Assembly (NCBI GenBank): GCA_038030265.1
Contig: CM075938.1
Location: 19,135,009-19,199,008, forward strand
Source: Corythucha ciliata
Lineage: Eukaryota; Arthropoda; Insecta; Hemiptera; Tingidae
Direction: 5' to 3'
Length of the DNA stretch: 64,000 nt
The translations under genes and the position numbers were made by a program. This document shows positions 1 to 11,009 of this stretch, piece by piece. The stretch's first letter is position 1. Each line of letters begins with the position of its first letter. A model generated the notes under the pieces. That model made no database searches. It was not told where the DNA came from and saw nothing but the letters and a program-made list of their open reading frames with translations.

Positions 1-309
1 GTTATGGATCTCGCGGAAAATCGGGGTAAATTCCAAAATCACGAAATTTGTTTTTTCGTCGTAGATTACTTTTTCAAATTATAATTTACGAAACTGATTT
101 ATAAAGAGTCATCTATCCACGATCCATCTATCGGTTTTTGATATGGACAAATCCAGCAGCCAAAGTTCGCAAAATTTGTTCTTGGTAGAGCGGAACTAAG
201 GACCGTATTCATATTCATAGGCCCATATTTATAGACATTTCTTAAACTTAAATTTCCCTAAGTGGGCGTCAAAACAGATGATTTTATTCCAACAAAAACT
301 GGATTTTAC

Positions 310-394
310 TTTTACTTAGGAGAATTTTAACTCAAGTAGCGACCTTGACTACGGGTCATAGTCGCTACTTTAGTTAAAATTCTCCTAAGTAAAA
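310..394. repeat. Near-perfect 85-bp hairpin (MITE-like)
   Basis: The two halves are near-perfect reverse complements: TTTTACTTAGGAGAATTTTA on the left and TAAAATTCTCCTAAGTAAAA on the right, with the pairing running inward through GTAGCGAC/GTCGCTAC to a loop of about 15 nt. No coding capacity. It is probably a very short non-autonomous DNA transposon. I saw no clear target-site duplication. Confidence 0.75.
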
Positions 395-663
395 ATCGAA
401 GCAGTTTGACTGCTGGTACTGAGTCGTGAGTGTACACCACGTACCAAATTTGGATTGCATCCGTGCAGAAACACGGAAGTTATTGGCTGATCTGCAGATT
501 AGAAATTCCCGTAAGTTGGGTCCTCCTGATGGGGAACTTGCATGAATGCCCGATTTGGGAGAAATGTATACCGGTGAATTGACACATGGACAGAAGGATA
601 TCAACGGTAGTTGCTGCCCAATTGGGCTTCTAGTGATTTTTAAATAAATTTTAAAGTTCTTTA

Positions 664-797
664 ATGGCGTTTTCCATTCAATGCAATACACTAGTGTAGT
701 GTAAGTTTTTCCACCCGTCCTCTCTGAATTGAAACATATGTTTATGGAGAGGACGCGGCACTATACTTGGGAAGGGTGTTGAATGGAAATCGCTATA
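664..797. mobile_element. MITE family A, copy 1
   Basis: About 134 bp with terminal inverted repeats GGCGTTTTCCATTC (left) and GAATGGAAATCGCTATA (right). The interior has a second inverted pair around CACCCGTCCTCTCTGAATTG and a TATGTTTATGGAGAGGACG block. The same layout recurs at 27367 and 28035, which establishes a family. No ORF, so it is a non-autonomous element. A 19-base T run (849-867) lies about 50 bp beyond its right end. Confidence 0.8.
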
Positions 798-1009
798 AGT
801 GACGTCAATGTGCAGTAGTGAAACATTCGAGGGTGTTGTGTTCGAATGTTTTTTTTTTTTTTTTTTTTTACAAATAATAAGAAAAATGGAGAAATTGAAC
901 CCCAGAAAACTCTCGCACCAAATTAAACTTTGTAGATCGACAAATATTTTTTCAATTATTCCTTGGTTATGCGCCATCAGTAGGCTCCCACTCGATACCC
1001 TGATCTAGA

Positions 1010-1131
1010 TGTGCACTTCACACTCGTACTGCGCGGCGTTTCGGTCGGTATGAACTTCGTCATACGCGCACGATCGCCGAGAACGTCCACACGAAGCTGA
1101 GTCGTAGCTCGCTGCAGCCTTATGGCAAAAT
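1010..1131 (-). repeat. Probable body of the tRNA-derived SINE
   Basis: This follows the tRNA-like head on the minus strand and is richer in GC and CpG than the flanks. No second copy was found in the window, so the 3' boundary is a guess. The end of the body is placed where composition returns to AT-rich background. Confidence 0.35.
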
Positions 1132-1210
1132 GGGCAAAAGCTGGATTTGAACCCAGGCCCACTGGTTTGCGAAGTGAGTATTGTATTCATTACACCGTCG
1201 AGTCACGCCC
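1132..1210 (-). repeat. tRNA-like head of a SINE
   Basis: Read on the minus strand, 79 nt begin GGGCGTG and end TTTGCCC, which allows a weak acceptor stem. A good B box (GGGTTCAAATCC) and a loose A box (GACGGTGTAATG) sit at tRNA-like spacing. A CACT/AGTG anticodon-type stem is possible. The sequence continues downstream on the minus strand (to about 1010) without a CCA end, as in tRNA-derived SINEs. It is degenerate, so a functional tRNA gene is unlikely. Confidence 0.6.
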
Positions 1211-1289
1211 ATAGACCCACCAAGACGCATATGGCTGGCCACTTTCCTTAGTAAAATACGAAATCCGACGCTTTTGCCTTTGGTCTGTG

Positions 1290-2000
1290 GGACATACTCG
1301 ACAGTTCAGGCCTGCGGATTTAATTTTTCAAAATCTGCGGGTTTCACCATACACGAACGGATTTGTACCGTTGGTAAGTTTTTCCAAAGGCGAGGACAGC
1401 ACGTGAGTGGGCAACGACAGGCTAAAAACCCGCAGATTTGGCCCGTTGGAAAAACCCATGTGTGGCCGGGCGTTTGTATATTCGTCAAATACCGAGCAGC
1501 GAATACTCGGGTGCTCGCCTCGGCGGTTTCTTTCACACTTCAAAGTAGACAATAATGTTTGTCAAATACTGAGCATTTTCCTCGGCCACACATGTGGTGA
1601 AATAACTTAAGGTTCTAAGGAACTTCTAGTTTCGTAGAAATTGATACCTTCTAGCCCCGTCGTTGCAGCCACAACAAAGTCCGCTGTCGGTATCCATCCG
1701 TTGAAATCTGGACTCCACAAACATTTGTCCGTACTCGGTATTTGGCAAATTCCCAATATGTGGACAGGGTGCTTTTGCATGACAAACATTGGGCACTCCA
1801 CAATTGACAAATAATCGGTATTTGACAAATTTTTGGTATTTGGAAAATGCCGTTTGTGTGGCTGCACCTGAAATCTGCGGTTCTGGCCTGCCATTCCCCA
1901 CTCACGTGCAAGAAAGAAACCCGCAGGCCGCCCGTGAGAAAAATCTGCGGGCCCGGCCTAAGGTTCTGGCCTGTCAAAAAAACCGTTCCTGTATGGCTTG
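1290..2000. repeat. Degenerate repeat block with CTGCGG and TCAAATACCG motifs
   Basis: Short motifs recur on both strands: TCTGCGG/CCGCAGA at about 1315, 1335, 1430, 1872 and 1945; TTTGTCAAATACYGAG or its inverse at about 1480, 1560, 1735 and 1815; ACATGTGTGGC-like pieces at about 1455 and 1585. The block reads like a decayed foldback or satellite. The short ORFs here in several frames come from these motifs and carry no recognisable domain. Confidence 0.45.
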
Positions 2001-2083
2001 CTATTGTCTTGTTGAAGAGCCCTCTTCAAGGAACACCAGTGCTTGAAAAATGAGCAAGTTCCCCATTTGCGGACCACCCAAAT

Positions 2084-2177
2084 GAATACGGCTCTAGTCT
2101 TCACTCACTAATTAGAACGACAGATTTGAAGCCGCTCAAGCTAATAATCAGCATGAGTGAGGACTATGAATGCGGCC
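2084..2177. repeat. Short inverted-repeat element
   Basis: GAATACGGCTCTAGTCTTCACTCA on the left is matched in inverse by TGAGTGAGGACTATGAATGCGGCC on the right, about 94 bp in all. The GAATRCGGCYCT end resembles the GGGCCGTATTC ends of the hairpin chain near 41.5 kb, so the two may share ancestry. Confidence 0.6.
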
Positions 2178-2261
2178 CTAAGTCTTATGGTGGGAGTAAA
2201 CAAATCGATCTATCGACATGATACAACCCGTTCGAGAGTCGATCAGTATGTGGGCAGACGT

Positions 2262-2658
2262 TGGTTTTCTAAAGGCTTTCCTAGACGGTCAAGCAGCTTG
2301 ATCAAATGCTGGATCAAAGACTCAAAGTGACTGAGTGTGTAAGAACCAGTTTGACGCTTGAGCCAAGCGCTGACGATGATTGATAAAGCGACCCATACAA
2401 TACAAACACAACAAATATTGCGAAATTTGGGGGCTGCACAATAAAATGACAGCAACAGGTGTCAAGGCAGTAGCGGCGAATCATTGCTCGAAGCCATTTT
2501 GACTTCTACTCAATCTCACTTCTTCACTACGACTGAATTTAGGTGAATTTTGTTGAAAATATTGACGGTAATAGTCGAAGGTTGTTTGAAGCTCGCTTCA
2601 ATCATTTGTCGGGAGAATTTGATCAAGAAGATTGGCCGTCTAGGGAGGCCTTAAGAAC
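2262..2658. repeat. Decayed foldback element
   Basis: The left arm (2263-2310, around CCTAGACGGTCAAGCAGCTTGATCAAA) and the right arm (about 2615-2658, around TTTGATCAAGAAGATTGGCCGTCTAGG) are inverted copies with scattered mismatches. The inner arms have diverged further. No coding signal was found between them. Confidence 0.5.
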
Positions 2659-2889
2659 TGTGCATTCTTTTGGCCCAAAAACCATCGTGCCATTGTGGTC
2701 GGACTGCCACGTCTTCTGGTTGATATGACCATTGTTTACAACAAGAATGACATTGGTTTTTCGGGGTTTCTTTGAAGCTGACGCTCTCACTCGGGCTAAC
2801 CGTATCACAGCGTCAGATACGAAGGTGTTCAACTGTCGAGGGCTGTAACCTGGTGGGCATTTTGGTGCCCAGAGACCGCACAATCCTTA

Positions 2890-4230
2890 GGTTTTGAGAG
2901 GCACCTGCTGTCAAATACATAGCTCCTGATAATGCTATCGGTTCAGTTAAGGTGGAGGGGTTGTTACGAACGGTTGACCCCACCTTCCCAAGTTAAAATT
3001 TCTCGTATTTCGAAATCAGAGCTCGAATTCCAAGAATCACACCCTTAAAACTGGATGGATTCCTCATGCCAAGCGGTTTTTTAGACTGGTGTACATAGCT
3101 CGATTCAACGTATTTGTAACTGAATCCGAGTATTCCTACAGGTACAATATGAACGTCGTAGCGCTTCTAAAAATCATTTCTACGGTTTCCCATTTAATAT
3201 CGCCATAACCAACAACAAACGGGGGGGGGGGAGGGCAAATTATCGCAATCACTGAGATTAAAGTACATAATGTACGTATTTTGTAATTAAACACTGTTGT
3301 ACGTACGTAAGAAGATCGTCGATAAGCCTGCCGCGTTTTCTGAACACAAAACTATTTTGGCCACAAAATTTTGCCTGTTTAGTAGTTTGTACTTAGAGCA
3401 ATGTAATCTTCTTCTAATCACGCTGAGCATCTGGGGATGATACAGAAATTTACAAACTTTACGGGTCACAGGATGCTGCGCACAGCAAACTGTGAAGTCC
3501 CTTATTACCAAGTTAAAAAAGTGGTCTTTATTTGTCTGGTTTGAGTTTGTTTTGAATGAGAGTTTAGGACACTGTGTTTGGCGTTCCTCTGGTCTGTGTT
3601 TCTGTCGATGTTATATGTTTTAGGTAATATTGAGGGTTTGTTTTTGTTCTCTTCGCGACTGGAGACTTGTTTCCTGTTGCTTCAACGTTCTTTGAGCTGC
3701 GCACAGATTTCTCATTATTAGGACCAACCCTCCCATCCCAATAACGTCGTTTCAAGTCTTTTGCACCGTGAAAACCATCTGGTGGGGGACCATTGGAAAA
3801 TCAGCTGCGCAACTCTCACCGACGGTGGAGCTTTTGGTAAGGCTTCGTTCCCCCCCCCCCGCCAATCCCAACACAACCCAACCCACCCCGTCGTGGGCTG
3901 TGTTCTCTCTCTCCGTTTGGTGGGTACCGTGTTTCACGGTGAGTGTGTGTGTATTTTGCGTCAGGTAATTCTAAAAAAAAGTCGAAGTGAACGATAGGGA
4001 AGGGAAAAGAAGGAAAAAAAATTGAAAGAAAAAAAGGGTAGAATCCCGGCCATCTTGGAATTGGAAAGTGAATAAACCCCGAGCCAGGGCCCGCGGTTGC
4101 CCTCCCTCCCCCTCCTGCTGTATTTTTCGTCCGTACCTATTTTTCGTGATTTTTTTTGTCGGTGTGTCAAAAGTGGGTGATCTGGAAAACGGAGATCTCG
4201 TGTTTAACTCGAGAGGAACTCGTACAGAGG
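2890..4230. other. Non-coding stretch, possibly ending in a promoter/5' leader
   Basis: No gene or clear repeat was recognised in 2890-3700. It contains an 11-base G run at 3221 and an 11-base C run at 3850. From about 3700 the sequence becomes pyrimidine-rich and CpG-bearing, and it precedes a short ATG-ending exon candidate at 4433-4466. It could be the promoter and leader of that exon, but I see no TATA box. Confidence 0.3.
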
Positions 4231-4432
4231 ACAAGGAGTAAACTATGGACGTGAAAGTGACTCGGTAAACTCTTTTCCTTGGTGTGTTCTTTTTTTGTTA
4301 TAAATTATAAAAACCCTCAAGTAGCCGTTCAAACATCGTGAGCTGCCTTTATCAATTTTCCGCGAATTGACGCGTTTTATAAATGAGTGCCCTCGGTAGA
4401 AACAGTTGAAAATTAAGTCGAAAGATTCGTGG

Positions 4433-4466
4433 ATGGGAAAAGGGCAGGAACAAGACAAGAATGATG
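4433..4466 (+). CDS. Candidate first coding exon ending at a strong donor
   Basis: A GTGAGT donor follows base 4466. The exon ends ATGATG, so initiation at 4461 or 4464 would leave the reading frame in phase 0, the same as the larger exons downstream. Starting instead at the ATG at 4433 gives MGKGQEQDKND and leaves phase 1. A seven-codon upstream ORF (MDVKVTR) sits at 4244-4267. The case rests on the donor and on phase compatibility only. Without transcripts it remains a candidate alternative first exon of the gene inferred across this window. Confidence 0.35.
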
Positions 4467-5690
4467 GTGAGTTGTACGACTTGTAACGTTGTAACCCTCT
4501 TTCACAGGGTCATGAACTCGGCCTCACCCTCCCCTTAATTTGTATACGTTTTCTGTTTCCAGCTAAAATTTTGTTTTAGCCAAAAATTGTCCTAGGTACT
4601 CGGAAATGGGGTGCACCTGTCGACATAGGGTCTTGCTCAATCCCCCGTTTTCCGTTCGGAGAACCTCAACATAAACCTTCTCTCCCCATTAATCACTAAC
4701 GCTGTCCATTTTAGGACGATTTGTGTTTTTTAGGCGTTATAAATATTTCAGATTATTTTCATTATTAATAGCTTCGAGCAGATTGTCAGGTTTATCCTCT
4801 CTTTTTCATAACCTCACTCGTGACCCTCGTCGTTGTCCTGATAGAGGAAATGGGGCGGACTTGTGACTTGAATGTTAAGCTCGCTTGCCACTAGTACCAA
4901 ATCACAGGCGTGTTTGACTTTTTTTCATAGTTCAATAGGCAATTCTCCTGTCATCACGTCAGCCCGGTGTTTAGGTTCGTTTAAGACTTTAAAGGGAAGT
5001 ACTTTAGGGCAGCGGGCATTGGTGTGGCGAAATTCAGAAGATATAGTTGGCGATCTAGTGGAAGTCTAGCGATGATGCAAAATAAGTAAAGGCTAATTTT
5101 TTTACACATCAGTGATTGAAAAAGGTGCAGGAGTCCTCGCAGAAGCTCGGATAACGGACAATTTTCCGCCTTTTTGTGGATAACACTAATAGGGCTGTAT
5201 TCTCAGAAAAGTTCCAATCGACGCAAAGTAAGGGAATCCAATGACTCTCATCTGGACAAATGAGAATGTGTATTATTTGAAGGGTTTTACGGGGCATCTG
5301 TACAAACGATGTGACAGCTCGTGCTGGATGAGCGCAATGCTGAGTTTGAAAGGGGGCGACTGTACGTACTGTAATCTGTAATGCAATCGCCCCTCCCAAG
5401 GCCATAACTAGGTATTCTATTGGGGGTGAGGGGGCTTTATCTTACGGTCCCTGGAAGGAAACGAGGGCACTATTTCAAGAAAAGCGCCAATTATTTCCAG
5501 ACGTTATTTCCCATCAGACGACGTTTTCGAAGGGTCCTCCCGCTCCCCGTGACTCACCTCTCTCCATTTTGACCCGAATTGATGCGTGAATTCTTGCAAA
5601 ATTGGGATCGATCTAGGGCTACCCCCACAACAGAATTGACTAGTTGGGGGAATTTCTAGTTGGAAGTGTCCTTAGAGACAAATGCCTTTC
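4467..5690. other. Unannotated non-coding stretch
   Basis: Taken as intron following the candidate donor at 4467. Short ORFs occur on both strands but none has a recognisable motif. No repeat structure stands out. Confidence 0.3.
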
Positions 5691-5696
5691 GGCCCG

Positions 5697-5931
5697 CTCA
5701 GGGTGGGCCTGGGTTGTACTGATACGTACTCTGACCAGGAATGCGTTTTCTTCCCGTTCCGACTTGATGACATAATTTGTTGCACTTGATCGGGGCACCT
5801 GTTTTGCACGGCTGGAAGTGACCTCACGCGAGCAGTACCTGATTATCCGCTTGCCATCAGCCGTAATCCCTGTCCAGAGCATGTTACGTCAGGGTGGGCC
5901 TCGGTTGTATTGATACGTACGCTGACCAGAT
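5697..5931. repeat. Pair of ~46-bp direct repeats
   Basis: TCAGGGTGGGCCTGGGTTGT...ACTCTGACCAG at 5698-5741 recurs as TCAGGGTGGGCCTCGGTTGT...ACGCTGACCAG at 5888-5931, about 190 bp apart in the same orientation. The unique segment between could be one unit of a larger repeat, or the copies could flank an insertion. Confidence 0.6.
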
Positions 5932-6369
5932 TTGTTCACTTGGAAAGAAAGAAAATCGGCTTGAGGCAGCTTTTAGGGGTGTTCTAGTGTGCATATTGCG
6001 GGAAAATGGCAATAAATTCCTTTGACCCCCTTGTACGAACTGAACGAGACCACGAAAAACAATTGTAAACTTGCAATGCGAGGGTTTAGCATTAAAGAGA
6101 TTTAACTACAAGTTTCCCATTTTTCAGTATGAAATAAACAATACCTACTTCCAATCGACCCTGAAATTTGACATTAAAAAAACAGAAAATAGCCCTAAGT
6201 GACATTCATAGTTTTATAACTTATATCCGTAAATAAACTGCAGGTACCACGTAGAACACGATATAAGCAAACAGAAAAGCACCATAACTCAAAAACGATC
6301 ATTTTGTAGTTAAGTCTCTTTAATCCTAAACCCGCGAATTTCGCAGATATTTTCCCCCGAAACTAGTGA
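5932..6369. other. Unannotated AT-rich stretch
   Basis: AT-rich, with no coding signal and no clear repeat. It leads into the ~165-bp satellite-like array. Confidence 0.3.
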
Positions 6370-7060
6370 AATCTCCTATTGATGTAATTTTGAAATCCCC
6401 ATTTAGCTCCTAATGATGTAATTTTACGTCTATTCGTCAAGCTATGGGCCTCTTGGGGCCAGCTGGATTGGGGTCCGCGGTCTCTGAAAGAAAGAAATCC
6501 AGAAACTTGAAATTTCGCCGAATTTTTGGCAGGAATTACCCGAAAGTTGCAATGCCGAGGATATTCAGTCAATTACCTTCCAATTTTGTAGGTCAGGCTT
6601 TGGACGCTTCTGAAGCAGACTACCCTGGGTTCTGCCGCCACAAAAAATACCTAGAAATAAATTTAGTTTGAGTTAAGACCTGCAATTCCGCTCTAATTAG
6701 AACCGGAACTTGCGAATAAACAAAAATATTGCTTTCCAAATGCTGCAATTACATGCTTATTCATCAGGCTACAAGCGCCGCGCAGTTGGAGCCGGCTTGC
6801 CCAGGGTCCGCGCCCACTAAAAGAAAGACCCAGAGACTTGACCGTAAGCTCGTCATGTTTAGAGGATTCAGGCCCGCAACTTACAGTTTCGCGGACATTC
6901 ATCTCCGAATGATGTCATTTCGCGTCTACTCGTCAAACCATGTGAGGTCTGCGGACCGACTTGACTGGACTCCACGCCCACTATAAATAAAAAATCCCCT
7001 GAACTGGCCATTTCACTTATGTTTGGACCCGAAACTTGCAGATTTCCGTCAACAAATATA
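6370..7060. repeat. Degenerate satellite-like array, ~165-bp units
   Basis: Four divergent units can be aligned on the anchor CGTCAAGCTATGG: about 6436 (CGTCAAGCTATGG), 6589 (GGTCAGGCTTTGG), 6765 (CATCAGGCTACAA) and 6932 (CGTCAAACCATGT), giving spacings of about 155-175. Each anchor is followed by a GGGTCCGCG-like block, an AAAGAAA-like block and CCNGARACTTG. Short ORFs across the array are by-products of the repeats. Confidence 0.55.
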
Positions 7061-7125
7061 GCTTTTTTGCTGCGACTTGGCTCCAATGTCGCAATTCAGT
7101 GGCCATTTAATCATAGAATTTGTTT

Positions 7126-7263
7126 AGGTCCCGTTCACAAGCTCTATGTTTATGCGTCTGTGGAGCCTATGGAACCTATCAAAATGCTTCATTTTTCGAA
7201 AGAATGAATATGTTTGGTAGCATGTCCACAGTCGCATAACATAAAGCTTGTGAACGGGGTCTT
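7126..7263. mobile_element. MITE-like inverted-repeat element
   Basis: About 138 bp. The left end AGGTCCCGTTCACAAGCTCT and the right end AAAGCTTGTGAACGGGGTCT are inverted copies. Pairing continues inward (TTATGCG...CTGTGGA with TCCACAGTCGCATAA). No ORF, so a non-autonomous DNA element is inferred. It adjoins the 165-bp array. Confidence 0.75.
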
Positions 7264-7680
7264 ATGGAATGACTCATCTGCTATTAGTACGGTGCAATTA
7301 GTAAAAAAAAAAACGGTCCAAACTCAACATCCAAAGTGAAAGTTTGCCTTCAACGCCAAGTTGTTCCTCACAACCCACATATTGATTGGTAAAAAGTTGT
7401 GGCAAGTGGACGGTAGAATGTTAATAATATGCCGTTCAAGGGACAACAACCTCCCCCTCCTTCACAAGGGGCGCTACTTTTGAAGGGATAATAGGCTTTC
7501 GTATGCCTAGGCCATAGACACAGAGTGAATCTGTATTACTATGACACAAAATTTTGGGTGAAACTACGTCTAAATCCGAGTACAACGCCACTTCCGGACG
7601 GGTCCTATCGAGTTCCATTCAAGATTTATGATTTTTTTTCTAATAAAAGGAAATTACGGCAATGGCTATGAAAAATCCCA

Positions 7681-8335
7681 GATTTCTCGGCTTACATTAC
7701 ACTTGATCCAAACCTTGATGACATTTTCAGAAACTGCGGACAATTTCGGTTAAGATAGAGGACATTTCATTGCTTGAAATGATCGTCAAATCCTGAAAAT
7801 CTGGCCCTTTGTCGTAGATTCACGTAAATTCCACAATAAGTAAGCTTTCCAAAAGATTGCTGAACCCAAACGGCTTTCTCCACAGACTTGCGATGCATGA
7901 CAAAAACGTCCCCATATTATCAGCTTTTTTATGGCGTATTCACATATCACGCTACCATTGACGTTTCTCTACGAATAACGTGAGCGAATGTTATTCAATT
8001 CTGCAGAAAAATGCGTTTCTGTGCATTCTCGCGATATTATCGCGGGAAATGTCAGGGGTGCCGTTAAATGTGAATACGCCACAACAAACTTTACAAAATA
8101 AGGGACGTTTTTTTGGAGCATCGTCAGTCTGTGAAAAAACCCGTTTGTATGTACAGCAATGTTTTGGAAAACGTACAATCTATAGAGTATACGTGAATCT
8201 ATGAGAAATAGCCAAATTTCTAGGAGTTGATGATGATTTCAAGCAATGAAATGGCCTCTATCTCACATGAAATTTTCCATAGTTCCCGAAACTGCCATCA
8301 ATGTTTGGATTAGGTGCGATATAAGCCGAGAAATC
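7681..8335. mobile_element. Foldback element with a smaller inverted repeat in its centre
   Basis: Arms of about 250 bp: the left begins GATTTCTCGGCTTA (7681) and the right ends TAAGCCGAGAAATC (8335). Long matching stretches include CATTTCATTGCTTGAAATGA against its inverse near 8232-8252. The centre (7933-8080) is bounded by GGCGTATTCACAT and ATGTGAATACGCC, which looks like a second, later element. The arms differ at many positions, so the structure is old. Confidence 0.75.
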
Positions 8336-8339
8336 GCGG

Positions 8340-8990
8340 ATCTCCACACAGTATCTCCGGACAGGATCTCTCCACAGGATCTCCGGACAGTATCTCCACG
8401 AAAAATCGCCTTTTTGCTGTGGAAAATCTGTTTGCTCTGGCGGGATTTCAAGGTTTTATTGTTTTTTAAGGGCAAAATTTCAGTTTTATTGCTAATTAAT
8501 GATTAGTTAGTCAGTTTGAAGGGATAAATTGACGTTTCCTCCGAGGATATATCTTTCGTTAGAGGATTGACCCATCCTGGCTACGCCCGCCGCCCTTGAG
8601 TGTAGGTTAGAAAGCACTTCATTTAAATTGGAGACAAACTTTTTTTTAGTCACTTCTTTCACTCATATTCATAGACCCTTCTTAAATAAAGCAGTTTTTC
8701 GAAAGTAGTACATTTTAGGGTCCTTTCGAGAATACCATGTGGCCAATAACTATAAAGTAGTTCAGTACTTTCTAAAGAAATACTTTTCGCCTCGTTACGC
8801 CTCCTCAAAACTGATTGTGCAACCCAGAAATATTTCCTTCCTTACGGGAAATATGGAAGTAAAAATAAGAGGAAAGTCCCAACGTATCGAAAAGCTGGGG
8901 AAGGACACCGCAGAATTCACGGGTTCGGGTTTTGATTGCATCCAATTTCTAGGGGTTGACTCAACCATCATTGTACATTTAGAGTAATTT
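8340..8990. other. Non-coding stretch with one unexplained ORF
   Basis: Short repeats of ATCTCCGGACAG/ATCTCCACAGGATCTC occur at about 8340-8400. An 82-codon plus-strand reading frame (8739-8987, in-frame ATG at 8856) has no recognised motif, no clear splice sites and a generic composition. I treat it as chance or a relic. Confidence 0.25.
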
Positions 8991-9310
8991 CGCGGGTCTT
9001 CAGAAACAAAATTTTTCAGGGTTGGTTCAAAAATGAAATTCGGTTGGAATTCTCGGGGCTGGCTCTGTTAAACATGCAAATTCGCCGGTTTCACTGCATT
9101 CAAACCAAAATTTCGCACTGTTGACCCAAAGGCATTGCCCGGGGATGGCTCATTCAAATTTCGCTGGTTTGGCTTTTTGAAAAAAAAAAAACAATTTCGT
9201 GGATTTTGCTCTTTAAAAAACCCAATTTTCGCGGATCAAGAACCAATTTAGTTTGGTTGGCTCATTCAAATAACAATTTCGCTGGCTTGGCGAATTGAAA
9301 AAACGCAGGG
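8990..9310. repeat. Degenerate minisatellite, ~38-bp units (block 1)
   Basis: A loose unit of the form AATTTCGC-GG-TTTGGCTC-TTCAAAAAACC repeats roughly every 35-40 bp (about 9010, 9060, 9100, 9150, 9190, 9220, 9260 and 9285). The units are strongly diverged. The same unit reappears at 10400-10615 and 11030-11285, suggesting one ancient array later broken up by insertions. Confidence 0.5.
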
Positions 9311-10400
9311 AATGTCACACATGGGTTTATTGTTGAACAAGATCTTGCTTGACATTACTTGAAAATCGTCACCCCCACGCCCCCATGATCTCCTTTGTGA
9401 ACCCCAATTTTGGACCTGCTTTTTACCCATAAAATCCAGAGAGTTAGTTGATCATGCTGGCGAGATGTTATGAACAACTAGATCCCAAGTAGAGTCTATT
9501 TGCGAAAGAACGAGTTTTATCGAGCAATCCTAGGGCACAATATGGCCCGGACGAGGGGGGGGGGTACGGCGTATGGACATTTCCGAAAACGAATTTAGAG
9601 ATGCTAAGATGTACAAAGAAAAATTTTAAGGGTGGGTTGTAGAGAATTTTTAACTTCACGAAGTTAACTCGTTCGATACTCATTCTGCTGCAATCCAAGA
9701 AAGAGTGAGATAGAGAAAGCAGCTGTGAATGTGCGGTTGGTGCCGGGGGTGCCTGACTCCTTTGCACCCCCGTGGATTTTCCCTGCCCCTGCCATTCGTC
9801 TAACTTTCCATGTTCACCCACTGTTTCTGGTAAACAAAATTATGGTTAAGTAGATCATCTCAAGCAATGTATCCAAATAATGTGAATTGGCGGGCCTGTG
9901 ACTCAAAAACTCAGTTATTAGGTACTGTTAAGTTGTTGTCAATTCGACAGATAGAACTAAATACGTGTTTTACAGACTATGTAACTAGGTTGAAGGTGTA
10001 GAATTTCCAGCTTCTTTCAGCTACTAGGTCGAAATCGTTAGTTTTATACCCAATGTGACAGTTTCTGTCGAAAAATTGTAATTTTCTATGCGAAGGGACT
10101 GACTATCGAATTCTTGGGGCTACATTTACAGCTTTTAGCTAGGAGCTTCTATCTTACCAGGTGAACCCTAGGCGCTACCCTACCTTCTACACTACCCTTT
10201 TGCACTAGGCCCTAGGAGAATATGTCGCCCCCCTCCCCTCTTGACACTTCGGATTTCGGTTCGTGTCTTTAAGCCTGTATGGCGAAGGGGACCATGAGTC
10301 CCTCTTTGGAAGACTTTGGTGTTTGGTTTGTGGCTAAGGCCACATGGGTACCATGGCGTAGGGTACTAGATGGACGCTGCTCTCCTTGTAAGTCGCGGTT
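9311..10400. other. Non-coding stretch between minisatellite blocks
   Basis: No gene was recognised. It contains a 9-11-base G run near 9550 and a palindromic-looking CTTCACGAAGTTAAC at about 9654. It separates two blocks of the ~38-bp minisatellite and may be inserted DNA. Confidence 0.3.
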
Positions 10401-10615
10401 TTCGCACACCATCTTCACTGGTCCGGATCTTCAGCTCAATAAAAAAACCATTCCTTTGATTTCGCTCTCAAAAAAAACATTCTCATGGGTTCCACTCGCT
10501 AAAAAAAGAGAAAAAAAAACATTTTCGCGGATCTGCCTTGATATTAAATCATATTTGCGGATTTTGGTTGCCGAAAGCCCAATTTTGAAGGATTACCTCA
10601 TTAAATAACCAATTA
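10400..10615. repeat. Degenerate minisatellite, ~38-bp units (block 2)
   Basis: Units of the form ATTTTCGCGGAT-TGGCTC-AAAAAA recur (for example CATTTTCGCGGATCTGCC at about 10521 and CATATTTGCGGATTTTGG at about 10550). It is the same family as the 8990 block and abuts the left arm of the 10658-10963 foldback. Confidence 0.45.
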
Positions 10616-10657
10616 CATGTATTTCGTATACAAATGAACTATTTTCAATGGGAAGTT

Positions 10658-10963
10658 GGTTATTTAAATTTGAACAATACAGCCTCGCATTTTTTACAGA
10701 ATACATTTCGGGCCCAATCCCGGTGCCCCTCATCAGCAATCTTATCTAGTGTGTAGGAAAACTAGTGTTTTGCCGTAGTGGCGATAAGATTGCTGATGAG
10801 GGGCACCGAGTGTTTTGCCGTAGTGGCGATAAGATTGCTGATGAGGGGCACCGAGTGTTTTGCCGTAGTGGCGATAGGATTGCTGATGAGGGGCACCGGG
10901 ATTGGGTCCGAAATGCATCCTGTAAAAAAACTACGAGGCTGTATTGTTCAAATTTAAATAACC
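10658..10963. mobile_element. Foldback element with three 45-bp repeats in its centre
   Basis: The left arm (10658-10746) and right arm (10873-10963) are about 90-bp inverted copies differing at several positions. The termini are GGTTATTTAAATTTGAACAA and its inverse. The element is inserted within the ~38-bp minisatellite. Arm sequence (GATTGCTGATGAGGGGCACC) also forms part of the central repeat unit, so the array seems to have grown from one arm edge. Confidence 0.85.
10765..10899 (+). repeat. Three tandem 45-bp repeats
   Basis: Copies start at 10765, 10810 and 10855 with GTGTTTTGCCGTAGTGGCGA. The first two are identical over 45 bp and the third differs near its middle and end. Because 45 is a multiple of three, the array reads openly as a 15-residue peptide repeat, but this is a by-product of the period. 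Each unit contains CTGATGA. Confidence 0.9.
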
Positions 10964-11009
10964 AATTTCTCATTTAATATTCAGAACAGCCAAATCAACA
11001 AAACAAAGA

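Noticed and set aside
1132..1210. Functional tRNA gene on the minus strand
   Set aside because: The A box and acceptor stem are degenerate and the sequence continues into a SINE-like body.
10765..10977. Protein with a 15-residue repeat
   Set aside because: The open frame is a by-product of the 45-bp tandem repeat inside a foldback element. The reverse strand is also open for the same reason.
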